Assembly (NCBI GenBank): GCA_036260375.1
Contig: DASZZZ010000105.1
Location: 1 to 64,000, forward strand
Direction of reading: 5' to 3'
Origin: DASZZZ01 sp036260375
Lineage (GTDB): Bacteria; Actinomycetota; CADDZG01; WHSQ01
Length of the DNA stretch: 64,000 bases
The translations under genes and the position numbers were made by a program. The notes under the pieces were generated by a model, which was given only the letters and a program-made list of their open reading frames with translations, was not told the DNA's origin and searched no databases. Of the stretch, positions 37,535-46,177 are shown piece after piece; the first letter of the stretch is position 1; the number at the start of each line of letters is the position of its first letter.

Positions 37535-40426
37535 TCAGCAGCTCACGAGCGTCTCGCCGCGCCGGCACGTGTCGCGGCCCGCGCCGCCGTCGAGCCGGTC
37601 GGTGCCGCGGCCTCCGTCGAGCTCGTCGCGGCCCCCGCCACCGGCGAGCGAGTCGTCGCCCCCGAGGCCGCGCACGAGATCCGCGCCGCCGAGGCCGGCC
37701 AGCACGTCGCGCGCTCCGCTGCCCGAGAGGTCGTCGACGAAGCGCGACCCGACCGCGCGCTCGACGAGCACGAGCGTGTCCACGCCGCCGCCCGTCGCGC
37801 TGCCCGCGGCCATGTCGATCGTCATCCCGACCGGCGAGTCGTCGTACGAGACGGTGTCGACGCCGTCGCCGCCATCGACGCGGTCGCTGCCGGCGCCCGG
37901 CATGATCACGTCGCGGCCTGCACCGGCGCGCACGACGTCGTTGCCGGTCAGGCCCGTGATGACGTCGTCGCCGCGGCCCGCGCAGATCACGTCGCGCCCC
38001 GCCGTGCCGGTGATCGTCTCGCCCGCGGCGGTCCCGTCGATCGTGCACGCGTTCGGATCGCGGTCGACGCTGCCGTTGATGAGCACGCTGACGCCGGCGG
38101 CCGGCGCGATCGCCGCGGCGCGCTCGGCGCGCGCGACTCGTGCGATGCGACCCCCGCCCGACGCGGCCCCCGTGGCGCCGACGACGTCGAGCGCGCCGTC
38201 GCCGTCGAGGTCCGCGAGCGCGACGTCGCGCATCGACGTCGACATGCCGTAGCGCACCTGCTGCGCGTCGAACGTGCCGTCGCCGTGGCCGTAGTGCACG
38301 CCGGCGTCGTTGCCCGACAGGTTCGCCGCCACGATGTCGGCGTTGCCGTCGCCGTTGACGTCGCCGACGTCGATCGACACCTGATTGAGCAGGCCGGCGA
38401 TGTCCTCGCCCTGATACGTCTCGATCGACGCGAACGCGCCCGCGCCGTCGTTGAGCAGGACCGACGCGGTGTCGTCCCAGTTCGACGTCACGACGTCGAG
38501 GTCGCCGTCGCCCTCGAGGTCGTCCATCTCCATGTCGACGTGGTGCTTGCCCGTCGTGTAGTCGACGGGAGCTGCGAACCCGCTCGCGGTGCCGAGCGCG
38601 ACGTAGACCTGGCCGACGTCGCAGCACATGTCCGGGGCGACGCCGACGACGTCGGTGCGGCCGTCCGCGTTCACGTCCGCGCCCATCGCCATGTTGAGCG
38701 TCTGGGTCATCGGGAGCAGCGTGTCGTCGCCGAACGTGCCGTCGCCGTTGTTGGGCGAGATCGACACGCCGCCGCGCGCCTCGCACCAGCCGTCGTCGTT
38801 CGCGACGAGCACGTCGAGGTCGCCGTCGTCGTCCGCGTCGGCCGTGGTCAGGTTCTCGGCGCCGCACGACTCGATCGCGTGCTCCACGGGGGCCGCGAAC
38901 GTGCCGTCGCCGTCGTTGATCGCGTAGAAGAAGTCGTCCCACTTGTCGGGCGTGTCGACGAGCCACAGCAGGTCGGGGGCCGCGTCGCCACCGACGTCGG
39001 CGGCCCACACCGAGCGCGGGCCGTCGCCGCCCGAGGTGATCGCCGCGCCCTGCACGAGCGCGCCGGTGCCGTCGTTGAGCTGGAGCTGGATCGCGTCGTC
39101 GGAGCCGAAGCGGTCGGCGACGCTCGTGGCGACGTCGACGTCGCCGTCGAGGTCGAAGTCCGCGGTCGCTAGCTCGAACGCCGACCACGACGTGCCGTAC
39201 GTCGTCGGTCCGGCGAACGTGCCGTCGGGCCGCTGCGGGTGGATCGCCCCGGTGCTGCTGCCGCGGTTCGCCGCGGCGACGTCGACGTGGCCGTCGCCGT
39301 CGAAGTCGGCCGCCGCGAGACCGGTCGGCTGGTGGCCCGACAGGATCGTCTCGTACGGCGCGAACGTGCCGTCGCCGGCGTTGCGCAGCAGCGACACGTT
39401 GCCGGTCGAGCTGTCGCCCATCGTGGCGCTGCCGAGGTCGAGGTCGCCGTCCGCGTCGACGTCGAACAGCATCACGTCGGTGGAGCCGTACCCGGCCTCG
39501 TACGTCGTCGCGGCGAACGTCGTGCCGTCGTTGATCAGCACGTAGTGCAAGTTGGTGCCGCCGCTCGCGAGCGCGAGGTCTGCGTCGCCGTCGCCGTCGA
39601 GATCGCCGGCGGCGACGCGCGGAGAGCCGCCGCCGCTGACCGCGATGGTGAGCTCGACCGCGGGGGCCGCGGTCATCGCTCCGGTGCCGTCGTTGAGCAA
39701 CGGGAGCACCTGCGTCTTCTGCGTGTCGGAGTCGTAGCGCGCCGCGACGAGGTCGGCGTCGCCATCCGCGTCGAGGTCGCCCGCGGTCACCGAACGCGGC
39801 TGGGGGCCGGTCTCGTAGCGCGTCTCGGCGCCGAACGTGCCGTCACCGTTAGCGAGCAGTACGCCGACGCTGCCGTTCTCGTCGCCCCACGCGACGTTCG
39901 CGAGCGCGACGTCGTCGACGCCGTCGCCGTCGAGGTCCGCGACCGCGACCTCGTGCGGGCCCTTGCCGCCGGGCGTCGTCTCGTGCGTGAAGGTCCCGGT
40001 GCCGTCGTTGAGGTAGAGGTCGACGGTCTGGTTCGTCATCGACGGGCCCTCGCCGACGACGACGAGATCGAGGTCGGCGTCCCCGTCGAGGTGTCCGGCC
40101 GCGACGTCGTGCGACGACGCCACCGCGGGGTACGTGACGGACTCCTGCATCGTGCCCTCGCCGTGGTTGAGCTGCACCGCGACGCCGTTGTTCCAGAAGT
40201 CGTTGCGCGCCCACGCGACGTCGGGCGCGCCGTCGCCGTCGAAGTCGCCGGCCGCGGCCGCGACGACGTAGCGCCCCGCGCCGTAGCCGGTCCAGGTGTC
40301 GAAACGAGCCGCGTCGCCGGGCTGCGTCGCGCGCGCCGGTGTGGCGCTCGAGAGCAATGCGGCGATGGCCGCGAGCACGGTCGCGAGCGCGCCGGGCGCG
40401 CGCCGCGTGACGAAGACGGTGTGCAC
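37535..40426 (-). CDS. secreted FG-GAP/VCBS-repeat protein with RTX calcium-binding C-terminus
   Basis: 963 residues. The Sec signal peptide covers residues 1-33 (basic start, hydrophobic core, ending TPARA). About 750 residues of FG-GAP/VCBS repeats follow, each with the Ca-binding core DxDGDGxxDvv (LDGDGDADLA, FDGDGHVDVA and so on), predicting a beta-propeller array. The last ~160 residues are RTX/hemolysin-type nonapeptide repeats (GAGRDVIMPGAGSD, GGRGTDRLDGGAGRD), ending with two Cys. GTG at 40426 is chosen because GAGAAAGG lies 6 bases upstream. It is a calcium-stabilised extracellular adhesin or binding protein by architecture; the ligand is unknown. Confidence 0.88.
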   Translation of the reverse strand: MHTVFVTRRAPGALATVLAAIAALLSSATPARATQPGDAARFDTWTGYGAGRYVVAAAAGDFDGDGAPDVAWARNDFWNNGVAVQLNHGEGTMQESVTYPAVASSHDVAAGHLDGDADLDLVVVGEGPSMTNQTVDLYLNDGTGTFTHETTPGGKGPHEVAVADLDGDGVDDVALANVAWGDENGSVGVLLANGDGTFGAETRYETGPQPRSVTAGDLDADGDADLVAARYDSDTQKTQVLPLLNDGTGAMTAAPAVELTIAVSGGGSPRVAAGDLDGDGDADLALASGGTNLHYVLINDGTTFAATTYEAGYGSTDVMLFDVDADGDLDLGSATMGDSSTGNVSLLRNAGDGTFAPYETILSGHQPTGLAAADFDGDGHVDVAAANRGSSTGAIHPQRPDGTFAGPTTYGTSWSAFELATADFDLDGDVDVATSVADRFGSDDAIQLQLNDGTGALVQGAAITSGGDGPRSVWAADVGGDAAPDLLWLVDTPDKWDDFFYAINDGDGTFAAPVEHAIESCGAENLTTADADDDGDLDVLVANDDGWCEARGGVSISPNNGDGTFGDDTLLPMTQTLNMAMGADVNADGRTDVVGVAPDMCCDVGQVYVALGTASGFAAPVDYTTGKHHVDMEMDDLEGDGDLDVVTSNWDDTASVLLNDGAGAFASIETYQGEDIAGLLNQVSIDVGDVNGDGNADIVAANLSGNDAGVHYGHGDGTFDAQQVRYGMSTSMRDVALADLDGDGALDVVGATGAASGGGRIARVARAERAAAIAPAAGVSVLINGSVDRDPNACTIDGTAAGETITGTAGRDVICAGRGDDVITGLTGNDVVRAGAGRDVIMPGAGSDRVDGGDGVDTVSYDDSPVGMTIDMAAGSATGGGVDTLVLVERAVGSRFVDDLSGSGARDVLAGLGGADLVRGLGGDDSLAGGGGRDELDGGRGTDRLDGGAGRDTCRRGETLVSC

Positions 40427-40615
40427 GGTGTGCCTTTCTCTAGCGTGGCCGTCGGGCGACGGCTCACGCCGTCCGAGCGTCCAACGCTGCGGGCGGGCGT
40501 CCGTTACGCACCCGGCCGGGCCCCTCAACCCAAGCCTTCGGCGCCATTCCATCGCGCGCGGACGCGCGCGTGAATACGTATGTCCGGAAATCGACCGTTT
40601 CCCCAGGGCCGGGCC

Positions 40616-41560
40616 CTACCGCAGGGCGGCGGCGACCTCCTCGCCGAGAAGGTGGACCATGTCGACGTCGCGGTGCGCGATGTGCTGCAGCATGACTCGC
40701 TGCACGCCGGCATCGGCGAGCTCGGCGAGACGCTCGGCCGCCTGCTCGACGGTCCCGACGACCCAGTCGTCGCGCACGTTGTCGAGGAAGTCGTCCGTCG
40801 ACCCGCTGTCGCCCATCACCGTCATCACGTTCTCGGCGCGGCGCCGGACGTCGCGCTCGTCGACGCCGACGATCGCGCCGGTCATCAACGAGAACGTCAG
40901 CGGCCCGCGCCCGGCGCGCTCGCAAGCGTCGTCGACCGTGCCCTTGCGACGTGCGCACTCCTGCGGGCCGCAGTGCACGGTGTTGTACTCGTCCGCCCAG
41001 CGCGCCGCGAGCTCCGCGCTGCGACGGTTGCCGGCGCCGCCCACGATGAGGTTGGGGCGCGGCCGCCGGACCGGCTTGGGCAGAGCGTCGAGGTCCTCGA
41101 CGCGGTAGTGCGTGCCGTCGAAGTCGAACGAGCCGTCGTCCCACGAGCGCGCCACGATCTCGAGCTGCTCGGCGAGGATCTCCATGCGCGTTCCGGTCGG
41201 CGGGAACGGGAACCCGTAGGCGCGGTGCTCGTCCTCGTGCCATCCCGCGCCGAGGCCGAGCTCGGCCCGGCCCCCGGAGACGTGGTCGACGGTCACGACC
41301 GACTTCGCGATCACCGACGGATGGCGAAACGTCGCCGGCGACACCATCGTCCCGAGACGGATGCGCTCGGTGACCGCGGCGAGCGCGGCGAGCGTCGCCC
41401 ACGCATCGAGCGAGCCGCGTCCGACGCGCCCCATGACGGAGAGGTAGTGGTCGGAGCGGAACAGGGCCTCGAGCCCCGCCTCCTCGCACGCGCTCGCGAG
41501 CGCGCGCCACTCGTCCCACGTGATGTCCTCCTGGCCCTCGACCATCAGGCACATGCGCAT
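40616..41560 (-). CDS. LLM-class F420-dependent oxidoreductase
   Basis: 314 residues, luciferase-like TIM barrel. The N-terminus MCLMVEGQEDITWDEW is followed by LEALFRSDHYLS, ATLAALAAVTERIRLGTMV, FRHPSVIAKSVVTVDHVSGGRAELGLGAGWHEDEH (spread over several strands) and PNLIVGGAG, all typical of F420-dependent members. The substrate is not predictable. ATG at 41560 follows GAGAGGAGG; a second ATG lies six bases later. A short inverted repeat overlaps the stop codon. Confidence 0.88.
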   Translation of the reverse strand: MRMCLMVEGQEDITWDEWRALASACEEAGLEALFRSDHYLSVMGRVGRGSLDAWATLAALAAVTERIRLGTMVSPATFRHPSVIAKSVVTVDHVSGGRAELGLGAGWHEDEHRAYGFPFPPTGTRMEILAEQLEIVARSWDDGSFDFDGTHYRVEDLDALPKPVRRPRPNLIVGGAGNRRSAELAARWADEYNTVHCGPQECARRKGTVDDACERAGRGPLTFSLMTGAIVGVDERDVRRRAENVMTVMGDSGSTDDFLDNVRDDWVVGTVEQAAERLAELADAGVQRVMLQHIAHRDVDMVHLLGEEVAAALR

Positions 41561-41624
41561 GGAGCCTCCTCTCGCGACGGCGCGCCGGGACGCCGCCACC
41601 GTGCCACGGGGGCCGGCGCGACGC

Positions 41625-41846
41625 CTACCGGAAGAGGTACCAGAGCGCGCCGCCGAGCGCGAGCACGAGCGCGGCGCCGATCAAGACGATCGTCACGACG
41701 CCGATCGGCCGGGTCGCGCTCGAGCGACGCTCGCCGCCGGCGAGGTCGCCGGAGCCGCCGGGGTCCTTCGGCGTGCGCCGGGATGCGTCCTGACCGCCGA
41801 CGGCCTCGTCGCCGTGGTGGTCGGGTCTCGGAGGGTGCTGGTCCAC
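41625..41846 (-). CDS. small tail-anchored membrane protein, unknown
   Basis: 73 residues. The N-terminal 45 are hydrophilic (His/Pro/Asp, then Gly/Arg-rich). One membrane helix (about 49-70, IGVVTIVLIGAALVLALGG) ends in WYLFR. GTG at 41846 is taken as start because the longer frame would cover the promoter and start of the divergent gene. No family is recognised. It sits between the LLM gene (same strand) and the divergent propeller protein. Confidence 0.5.
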   Translation of the reverse strand: MDQHPPRPDHHGDEAVGGQDASRRTPKDPGGSGDLAGGERRSSATRPIGVVTIVLIGAALVLALGGALWYLFR

Positions 41847-41952
41847 GACGCCGTCATACCCACCCGGCCGCGCCCGACGCCCGTCGGGGTGGCGACGGAC
41901 CGGCGGCATGGTGTAGACGTACCCTGCGGCGGAACGACAGGGAGGTGGGGAC

Positions 41953-43140
41953 ATGAGCGCGACGTTGCGGACGGCGTCCGTGGCCGTGGCGATCGTCGTG
42001 GCACTCGCGGGGGTGCCCGGCGCGGTCGCGGCGAAGGGCGACGACGAGCCCGTCATCGCGACGAAGAGGGGCGAGAGCCAGGTCGCCGCGTCCGACGGCT
42101 ATCTGGCGTGGGACGCGAACACCCGCGCGCAGCCCAGCCACTTCGACGTCTTCGCGCGCCGGCGCGGCGGCGGCGACCGCTTCAAGGTCAACGCGCGCGG
42201 CACCGAGGGCGTTCTCGGCGGCATCGACGAGGGCGTGCTCGTGTACCAGCAGTACCGCGGCTCGATCGGTGCCGGCCGCTCGGACCTCAAGCTCTTCGAC
42301 CTCGGCAAGCGCACGCGGCGATCGGTGCCGGGCGTCAACACGAACGCGTGGGAGTACCTGCCGTCGAAGTCGGGCGCGCGCGTGCTGTTCGGCCGCGTCG
42401 ACGGCGACGGCAACAGGGTGTTGCTCGCCAACCTGCGCAAGGACCGCATTCGCACGCTCGCGTCCGGCGGCTCGCGGGCGCGTTTCCAGCCGGGCCAGGT
42501 CAACGGCAACTTCGCGACGTGGCTCGAGTGGCCCGCCGGGAGCCGGTCGCGCGTCCACCGCCTGAACATCCGCACCGGCAATGTGCGCCGCGTCCCGAAC
42601 CGCAAGTCGTTCGACTGGGCGCCGTCGGTCACCGACGACGGCACGGTCTACTTCGGGCGAACGGGGCGCAGGTGCGGGTCCAACGCGCGGCTGATGCGTT
42701 GGGTGCCGGGCCGCGGGACGCACGAGGTCGTCGACTTCCCGCGCCGCATCGACATCTCCGACAGCTACGTGCACGAGACCGACGCCGGCAAGCTGCAGGT
42801 GTTCCACAATCGCCTCAGGTGCCGCAACCTCGCCACCGGCGGAGACATCTGGCGCGTCGTCGACCCATGGACGTCGACGCTGCGAGTGACCAAGGACGGC
42901 AACGGCAGCGGACGCGTGACGAGCCGTCCCGGCGGGATCCGGTGCGGCGCCGACTGCGCGCAGGACTACGAGCCCGTACCGGGGGCCGCGGTCGTGCTGC
43001 GCGCGAACCCGGCGGAGGACTCGCGCTTCGAGGGTTGGAGCGGCGTCTCGTGCGCCGACGACGACACGACGTGCCGCGTCCCAATCGGCAAGAGCGACCG
43101 CACCGTCACCGCGACGTTCATGCCGGGCGGGGGGCCGTAG
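41953..43140 (+). CDS. secreted beta-propeller-like protein with InlB-B-type C-terminal repeat
   Basis: 395 residues. A signal peptide (residues 1-27, ending AVAA) is followed by TolB-like propeller blades (about 35-300, with repeated patterns such as DVFARRRGG, LKLFDLGKRTRRSV, VHRLNIRTGNVRRV). The C-terminal ~80 residues form one divergent InlB B-repeat (DGNGSGRVTSRPGGIRCG, then FEGWSGVSCADDDTTCRV and TATFMP), with Cys pairs expected to form disulfides. GGGAGGTGGGG precedes the ATG. It is probably an extracellular or surface protein of unknown ligand. Confidence 0.72.
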   Translation: MSATLRTASVAVAIVVALAGVPGAVAAKGDDEPVIATKRGESQVAASDGYLAWDANTRAQPSHFDVFARRRGGGDRFKVNARGTEGVLGGIDEGVLVYQQYRGSIGAGRSDLKLFDLGKRTRRSVPGVNTNAWEYLPSKSGARVLFGRVDGDGNRVLLANLRKDRIRTLASGGSRARFQPGQVNGNFATWLEWPAGSRSRVHRLNIRTGNVRRVPNRKSFDWAPSVTDDGTVYFGRTGRRCGSNARLMRWVPGRGTHEVVDFPRRIDISDSYVHETDAGKLQVFHNRLRCRNLATGGDIWRVVDPWTSTLRVTKDGNGSGRVTSRPGGIRCGADCAQDYEPVPGAAVVLRANPAEDSRFEGWSGVSCADDDTTCRVPIGKSDRTVTATFMPGGGP

Positions 43141-43196
43141 CCGGCACCGATCCCTAGAACGAGGATACGGAACATGAAATCGTCCTAGCACGCGAC

Positions 43197-43202
43197 TATC
43201 CT
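43197..43202 (+). promoter_or_regulatory. -10 hexamer of HAD gene (leaderless type)
   Basis: TATCCT lies 8 bases before the ATG at 43211, with no Shine-Dalgarno between. The insert therefore carries or captured a promoter of the host's leaderless type. Confidence 0.5.
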
Positions 43203-43210
43203 GGGCGCCA

Positions 43211-43942
43211 ATGACACGACTAGTGATCTTCGATGGGGACGACACGCTCTGGTTTGTCGAGGCGCTCTACGATGCCGCGCGCCAGGCCGCAAGACAGGTG
43301 GTAATAGACGCGGGTCTTGACGGGGACAGGTGGGAGCAACTCGAGCGCGAGATCGATGTTGCGAACGTGAGCCGCTTCGGTTTCTCCGTCGTCCGGTTCC
43401 CAACTTCATGTGTCGAGGCGTACCGTGCAGTGTCACGCGAGGCGTCACGACGTCCAGATGTGGATATCGAGCGGTGGATATTCGAGACGGCTTCCTCGGT
43501 TTTCAACACTCCGGCACCCCTCGCGCAAGATGCGCGCCTGGCGTTGGAGAGCCTGCGGCGATCGCACACGCTGATTCTGTTGACTCGCGGCGTTGCGGAG
43601 GTCCAGTGCCGTCGCGTCGAAGAGAGCGGTCTCACCGATCTGTTCGACGATGTCGTCGTGGTCGACGACAAGACCCCCGATACGTTTCGGCGAACGGCGT
43701 GGTCGGCCGGTGCGCAGCCGGAGCGATCCTGGTCAGTTGGCAACAGCCTGCGTTCCGACATAGTGCCGGCGGTGCACGCGGGCATGTCCGCGATCTGGAT
43801 CGATGCGCACGTCTGGGAATACGAGCGACTTCACGCCAATGTTCGCCACACGCGGATTTGGCGGGCCGACGCCCTCTCCGATGTTCCGGCTATCATCGAT
43901 CGAATAGAGGCAGCATCCTCGGTAGCTGATGAGGCTGGGTGA
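43211..43942 (+). CDS. HAD-superfamily hydrolase
   Basis: 243 residues. The HAD motifs are in order: motif I FDGDDTLW (residues 7-14; DxDxT with nucleophile Asp8), motif II LLTRG, motif III Lys in DDKTPDTF and motif IV SVGNSLRSDIVPA. A four-helix cap lies between motifs I and II. It resembles YjjG/pyrimidine-5'-nucleotidase-like phosphatases. The sequence is noticeably AT-richer than its neighbours. The stop overlaps the start of the membrane-protein gene, so the two form a translationally coupled pair. The substrate is unknown. Confidence 0.82.
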   Translation: MTRLVIFDGDDTLWFVEALYDAARQAARQVVIDAGLDGDRWEQLEREIDVANVSRFGFSVVRFPTSCVEAYRAVSREASRRPDVDIERWIFETASSVFNTPAPLAQDARLALESLRRSHTLILLTRGVAEVQCRRVEESGLTDLFDDVVVVDDKTPDTFRRTAWSAGAQPERSWSVGNSLRSDIVPAVHAGMSAIWIDAHVWEYERLHANVRHTRIWRADALSDVPAIIDRIEAASSVADEAG

Positions 43943-44670
43943 TGCGCCCACTTCCGAAACTCGCGTGGCGGAACATTCGGCGTCCGCCAGCTCCGGATCG
44001 AAGCCTCGTCGGCATCTCGTTCGTCGACGTCTTGTTCGCTCTCGTCATTGGACAGGTGTTGACTGTCGCGACCCGATGGGACTCGCTTACGGCTCCCGGC
44101 GTCTCGCATCTCGTGTTGGCATTCGTGCTGACTGTCACAAGCTGGATCGGTTATCACAATAGTCTTAATCGCCCCCGTTACTTCATCCGGTTCACGAACC
44201 TCCCACTCTGGCAATTCCTCACGGACGTCGCGCTCGTAATCGTCTATTGGCTGCTCGCGAATTACGTCGACGACAGCTTGCGAGAGCGGTCCGCGTTGCC
44301 GGAGGCCGTCCTAACGCTGGCGGCTTTCGCTCTCTACTTCGTATGGGACCGAATTGGGCTAGCGATGCGTCGCGCGCCCGATTACACCGAATTGGTGAAG
44401 GAGTACGATAACCCCGACCGTCGCTACGTGACCGAGCTCTTTGCCATCGTGGCGTTGCTCTCCGCGGTCATCGTGTTCATCGCAGACGTGCGGTCAGCGA
44501 TGGCGATCGTCGTCGTCGACGTCTGGCTGATCGTGGTAGTTGCCGGATTCAGAGTCGCCAAGGAAGCTACGCCCACGATCGAGCCCTCGGCTCGGCCGTC
44601 TCAGGAGCGACTACGTCGTGCTCTTGACGCGCTAGAGCGAGCATTAGTCGATCTCAAAAGCCTCGACTGA
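43939..44670 (+). CDS. multi-pass membrane protein of unknown function
   Basis: About 243 residues, with roughly six hydrophobic helices (near 28-47, 57-75, 90-108, 124-142, 166-184, 188-204) and a C-terminal coiled-coil-like tail (SQERLRRALDALERALVDL). No family is recognised. GTG 43939 overlaps the HAD stop (GTGA) and ATG 43942 follows immediately, so either start works. Leu at 44643-44645 is a TTA codon. Low GC and coupling to the HAD gene suggest joint acquisition and a joint function. Confidence 0.65.
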   Translation: MMRPLPKLAWRNIRRPPAPDRSLVGISFVDVLFALVIGQVLTVATRWDSLTAPGVSHLVLAFVLTVTSWIGYHNSLNRPRYFIRFTNLPLWQFLTDVALVIVYWLLANYVDDSLRERSALPEAVLTLAAFALYFVWDRIGLAMRRAPDYTELVKEYDNPDRRYVTELFAIVALLSAVIVFIADVRSAMAIVVVDVWLIVVVAGFRVAKEATPTIEPSARPSQERLRRALDALERALVDLKSLD

Positions 44671-44707
44671 ACGGTTCTTCGCGGTGTTCGTCGGGCGACT
44701 TCTACGA

Positions 44708-45217
44708 TCACTCCACGATCTCGACGCGCTCGAGCACGACGTCGGTCGTCGGTCGGTCGGCGTGGTCGGTCTCGGTCGTCGCGATCGCGTCGACGACGTC
44801 CATGCCCTCGGTCACCTCGCCGAAGATCGTGTGCTTGCCGTCGAGCCACGGCGTCGCCGCGACCGTGACGAAGAACTGCGACCCGTTCGTGTTCGGCCCG
44901 GCGTTGGCCATCGCGAGCAATCCCGGTCGGTCGAACGACGGGCCGCCGGGCGGGCACTCGTCCGCGAAGCGGTAGCCCGGGCCCCCCATCCCGGTCCCGG
45001 CCGGGTCTCCGCCCTGGATCATGAAGTTCGGGATGACGCGGTGGAACACCGTGCCGTCGTACAGGGGGTCGGTCTTCGTGCGTCCGTCGCGCGGGTCGCG
45101 CCATTCGCGGCGTCCGGTGGCGAGCTCGACGAAGTTCGCGACCGTGTCCGGTGCGTGCTCCGGCATCAGGCGCGCGGTGAACGCGCCCACGGACGTGTGG
45201 AAGGTGGCGCTCGGCAT
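44708..45217 (-). CDS. cyclophilin-type peptidyl-prolyl cis-trans isomerase
   Basis: 169 residues, cytosolic cyclophilin. The catalytic core FHRVIPNFMIQGGDP (Arg-Phe-Gln block) is followed by TGMGGPGYRFADE, LLAMANAGPNTNGSQFFVT and LDGKHTIFGEVTEGMDVV, all diagnostic. ATG at 45217 is preceded by GAGAGGGG with 5 bases spacing; the in-frame extension to 45307 lacks any signal peptide and is not used. Confidence 0.93.
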   Translation of the reverse strand: MPSATFHTSVGAFTARLMPEHAPDTVANFVELATGRREWRDPRDGRTKTDPLYDGTVFHRVIPNFMIQGGDPAGTGMGGPGYRFADECPPGGPSFDRPGLLAMANAGPNTNGSQFFVTVAATPWLDGKHTIFGEVTEGMDVVDAIATTETDHADRPTTDVVLERVEIVE

Positions 45218-45272
45218 CACGACCCCTCTCGAACTGGCTGGCCCTCGGCTCATCATCGCGCGCCCGGCGACG

Positions 45273-46040
45273 TCACTCGTTCGCCTCGAGTCGCAGCGAC
45301 GACGCATGCTCGACGACCGCGCGCTGCGTGTCGTCGAGCAGGCTGCGCGTGTCGCGCGCCGCGATGACGAAAAGCTCGAGCGCCGCCTCGCACGAGCGCT
45401 CGAGCGGCGCCGCGACGACGCCGAGCGCGATGCGCTGGAGGCGCGTGTAGTCGTCGCCCATCACCGTTGCGATCTCGGTCCACAGCTGGTTCTCGCTCTC
45501 GTACAGCAGCCGGTGCCGTACGGCGAGGAACTTGGCGACGTGCATCGCGAGCTGCGAACGGATCGCGGCGGCCGCGTCGTCGCGTGCGCTCTGTGCGTTG
45601 GACACGAGCGTGTGGACCTCCTCGGCGTAGTCGGTCACCTGCTCCGCGACCCACGCGTCGGCGCGCTCGGCGACCTCGTCCCACGTCCACGACTCCGCTC
45701 GCCGCTTGAACTCGGCCGCGATCCCGTCGGGGTCGTGCAGCACGACGGCGCTGCGCCAACCGGGCACGACCTCTCCGACCTCGGCCGGGTCGCGGAACGC
45801 GTCCTCCTGCTCGCGCCGCGTGCTCCACGACGTCGACACGAGGAACTCGTCGTGGCGCTTGAGCGGAGGCGACGAGCCGTCGCCGAGCACGCGCACGTCG
45901 AGATCGCTCTCGGGGTGGCCCTGGCCGCGCGCGTGGCTGCCCGTGAGGAAGACGGCCTCGGCGCCGGCGTCGACGAGCAGCGCGCACTCCGAACGCGCGA
46001 CTTCGAGCGCCCGCTCGCTCGGTTCCGTGAGCTCCGCCAT
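45273..46040 (-). CDS. nucleotidyltransferase-domain protein (KNTase-like)
   Basis: 255 residues. The Pol-beta core is VFLTGSHARGQGHPESDLDVRVLG (GS and SDLD motifs split over about residues 29-52) with a third acidic site near HDPDGIAAEF. The remaining ~150 residues are helical, as in HEPN-like or aminoglycoside nucleotidyltransferase C-domains. ATG at 46040 is chosen as the start of MAELTEPSERALEVARSE; the upstream extension overlaps the divergent desaturase promoter. The target molecule is unknown. Confidence 0.72.
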   Translation of the reverse strand: MAELTEPSERALEVARSECALLVDAGAEAVFLTGSHARGQGHPESDLDVRVLGDGSSPPLKRHDEFLVSTSWSTRREQEDAFRDPAEVGEVVPGWRSAVVLHDPDGIAAEFKRRAESWTWDEVAERADAWVAEQVTDYAEEVHTLVSNAQSARDDAAAAIRSQLAMHVAKFLAVRHRLLYESENQLWTEIATVMGDDYTRLQRIALGVVAAPLERSCEAALELFVIAARDTRSLLDDTQRAVVEHASSLRLEANE

Positions 46041-46177
46041 GGGCGCCACGATAAGCGCGCCTCGTGCGAACGCCGGACGCCCACGCTTGGATCGACGCAA
46101 TGTGGGGATGGTGGGACGATGCCATCGAGCGCGCGGCCCGCGCGCGCTCCGTTCGCCGAGAAAGGAACTACGACGAC

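Larger units (their letters stand above)
43145..44690. other. Lower-GC two-gene insert
   Basis: Counting two 60-base lines inside (44101-44160 and 44161-44220) gives 30 and 32 G+C, about 50-53%, against 43 of 60 in a flanking core line (46801-46860). Codon usage shifts accordingly, with many A/T third positions. No transposase or clear flanking repeat is visible. It contains the HAD and membrane-protein genes only. Confidence 0.7.

Noticed and set aside
40567..40576. Palindrome ATACGTAT in the gap before the LLM gene end
   Set aside because: Eight bases is too short to claim as an operator, and it lies between two genes reading the same way, with no promoter match.
41847..42056. Longer version of the small tail-anchored protein
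   Set aside because: The extra N-terminus would be read antisense to the signal peptide and ribosome site of the secreted propeller protein.
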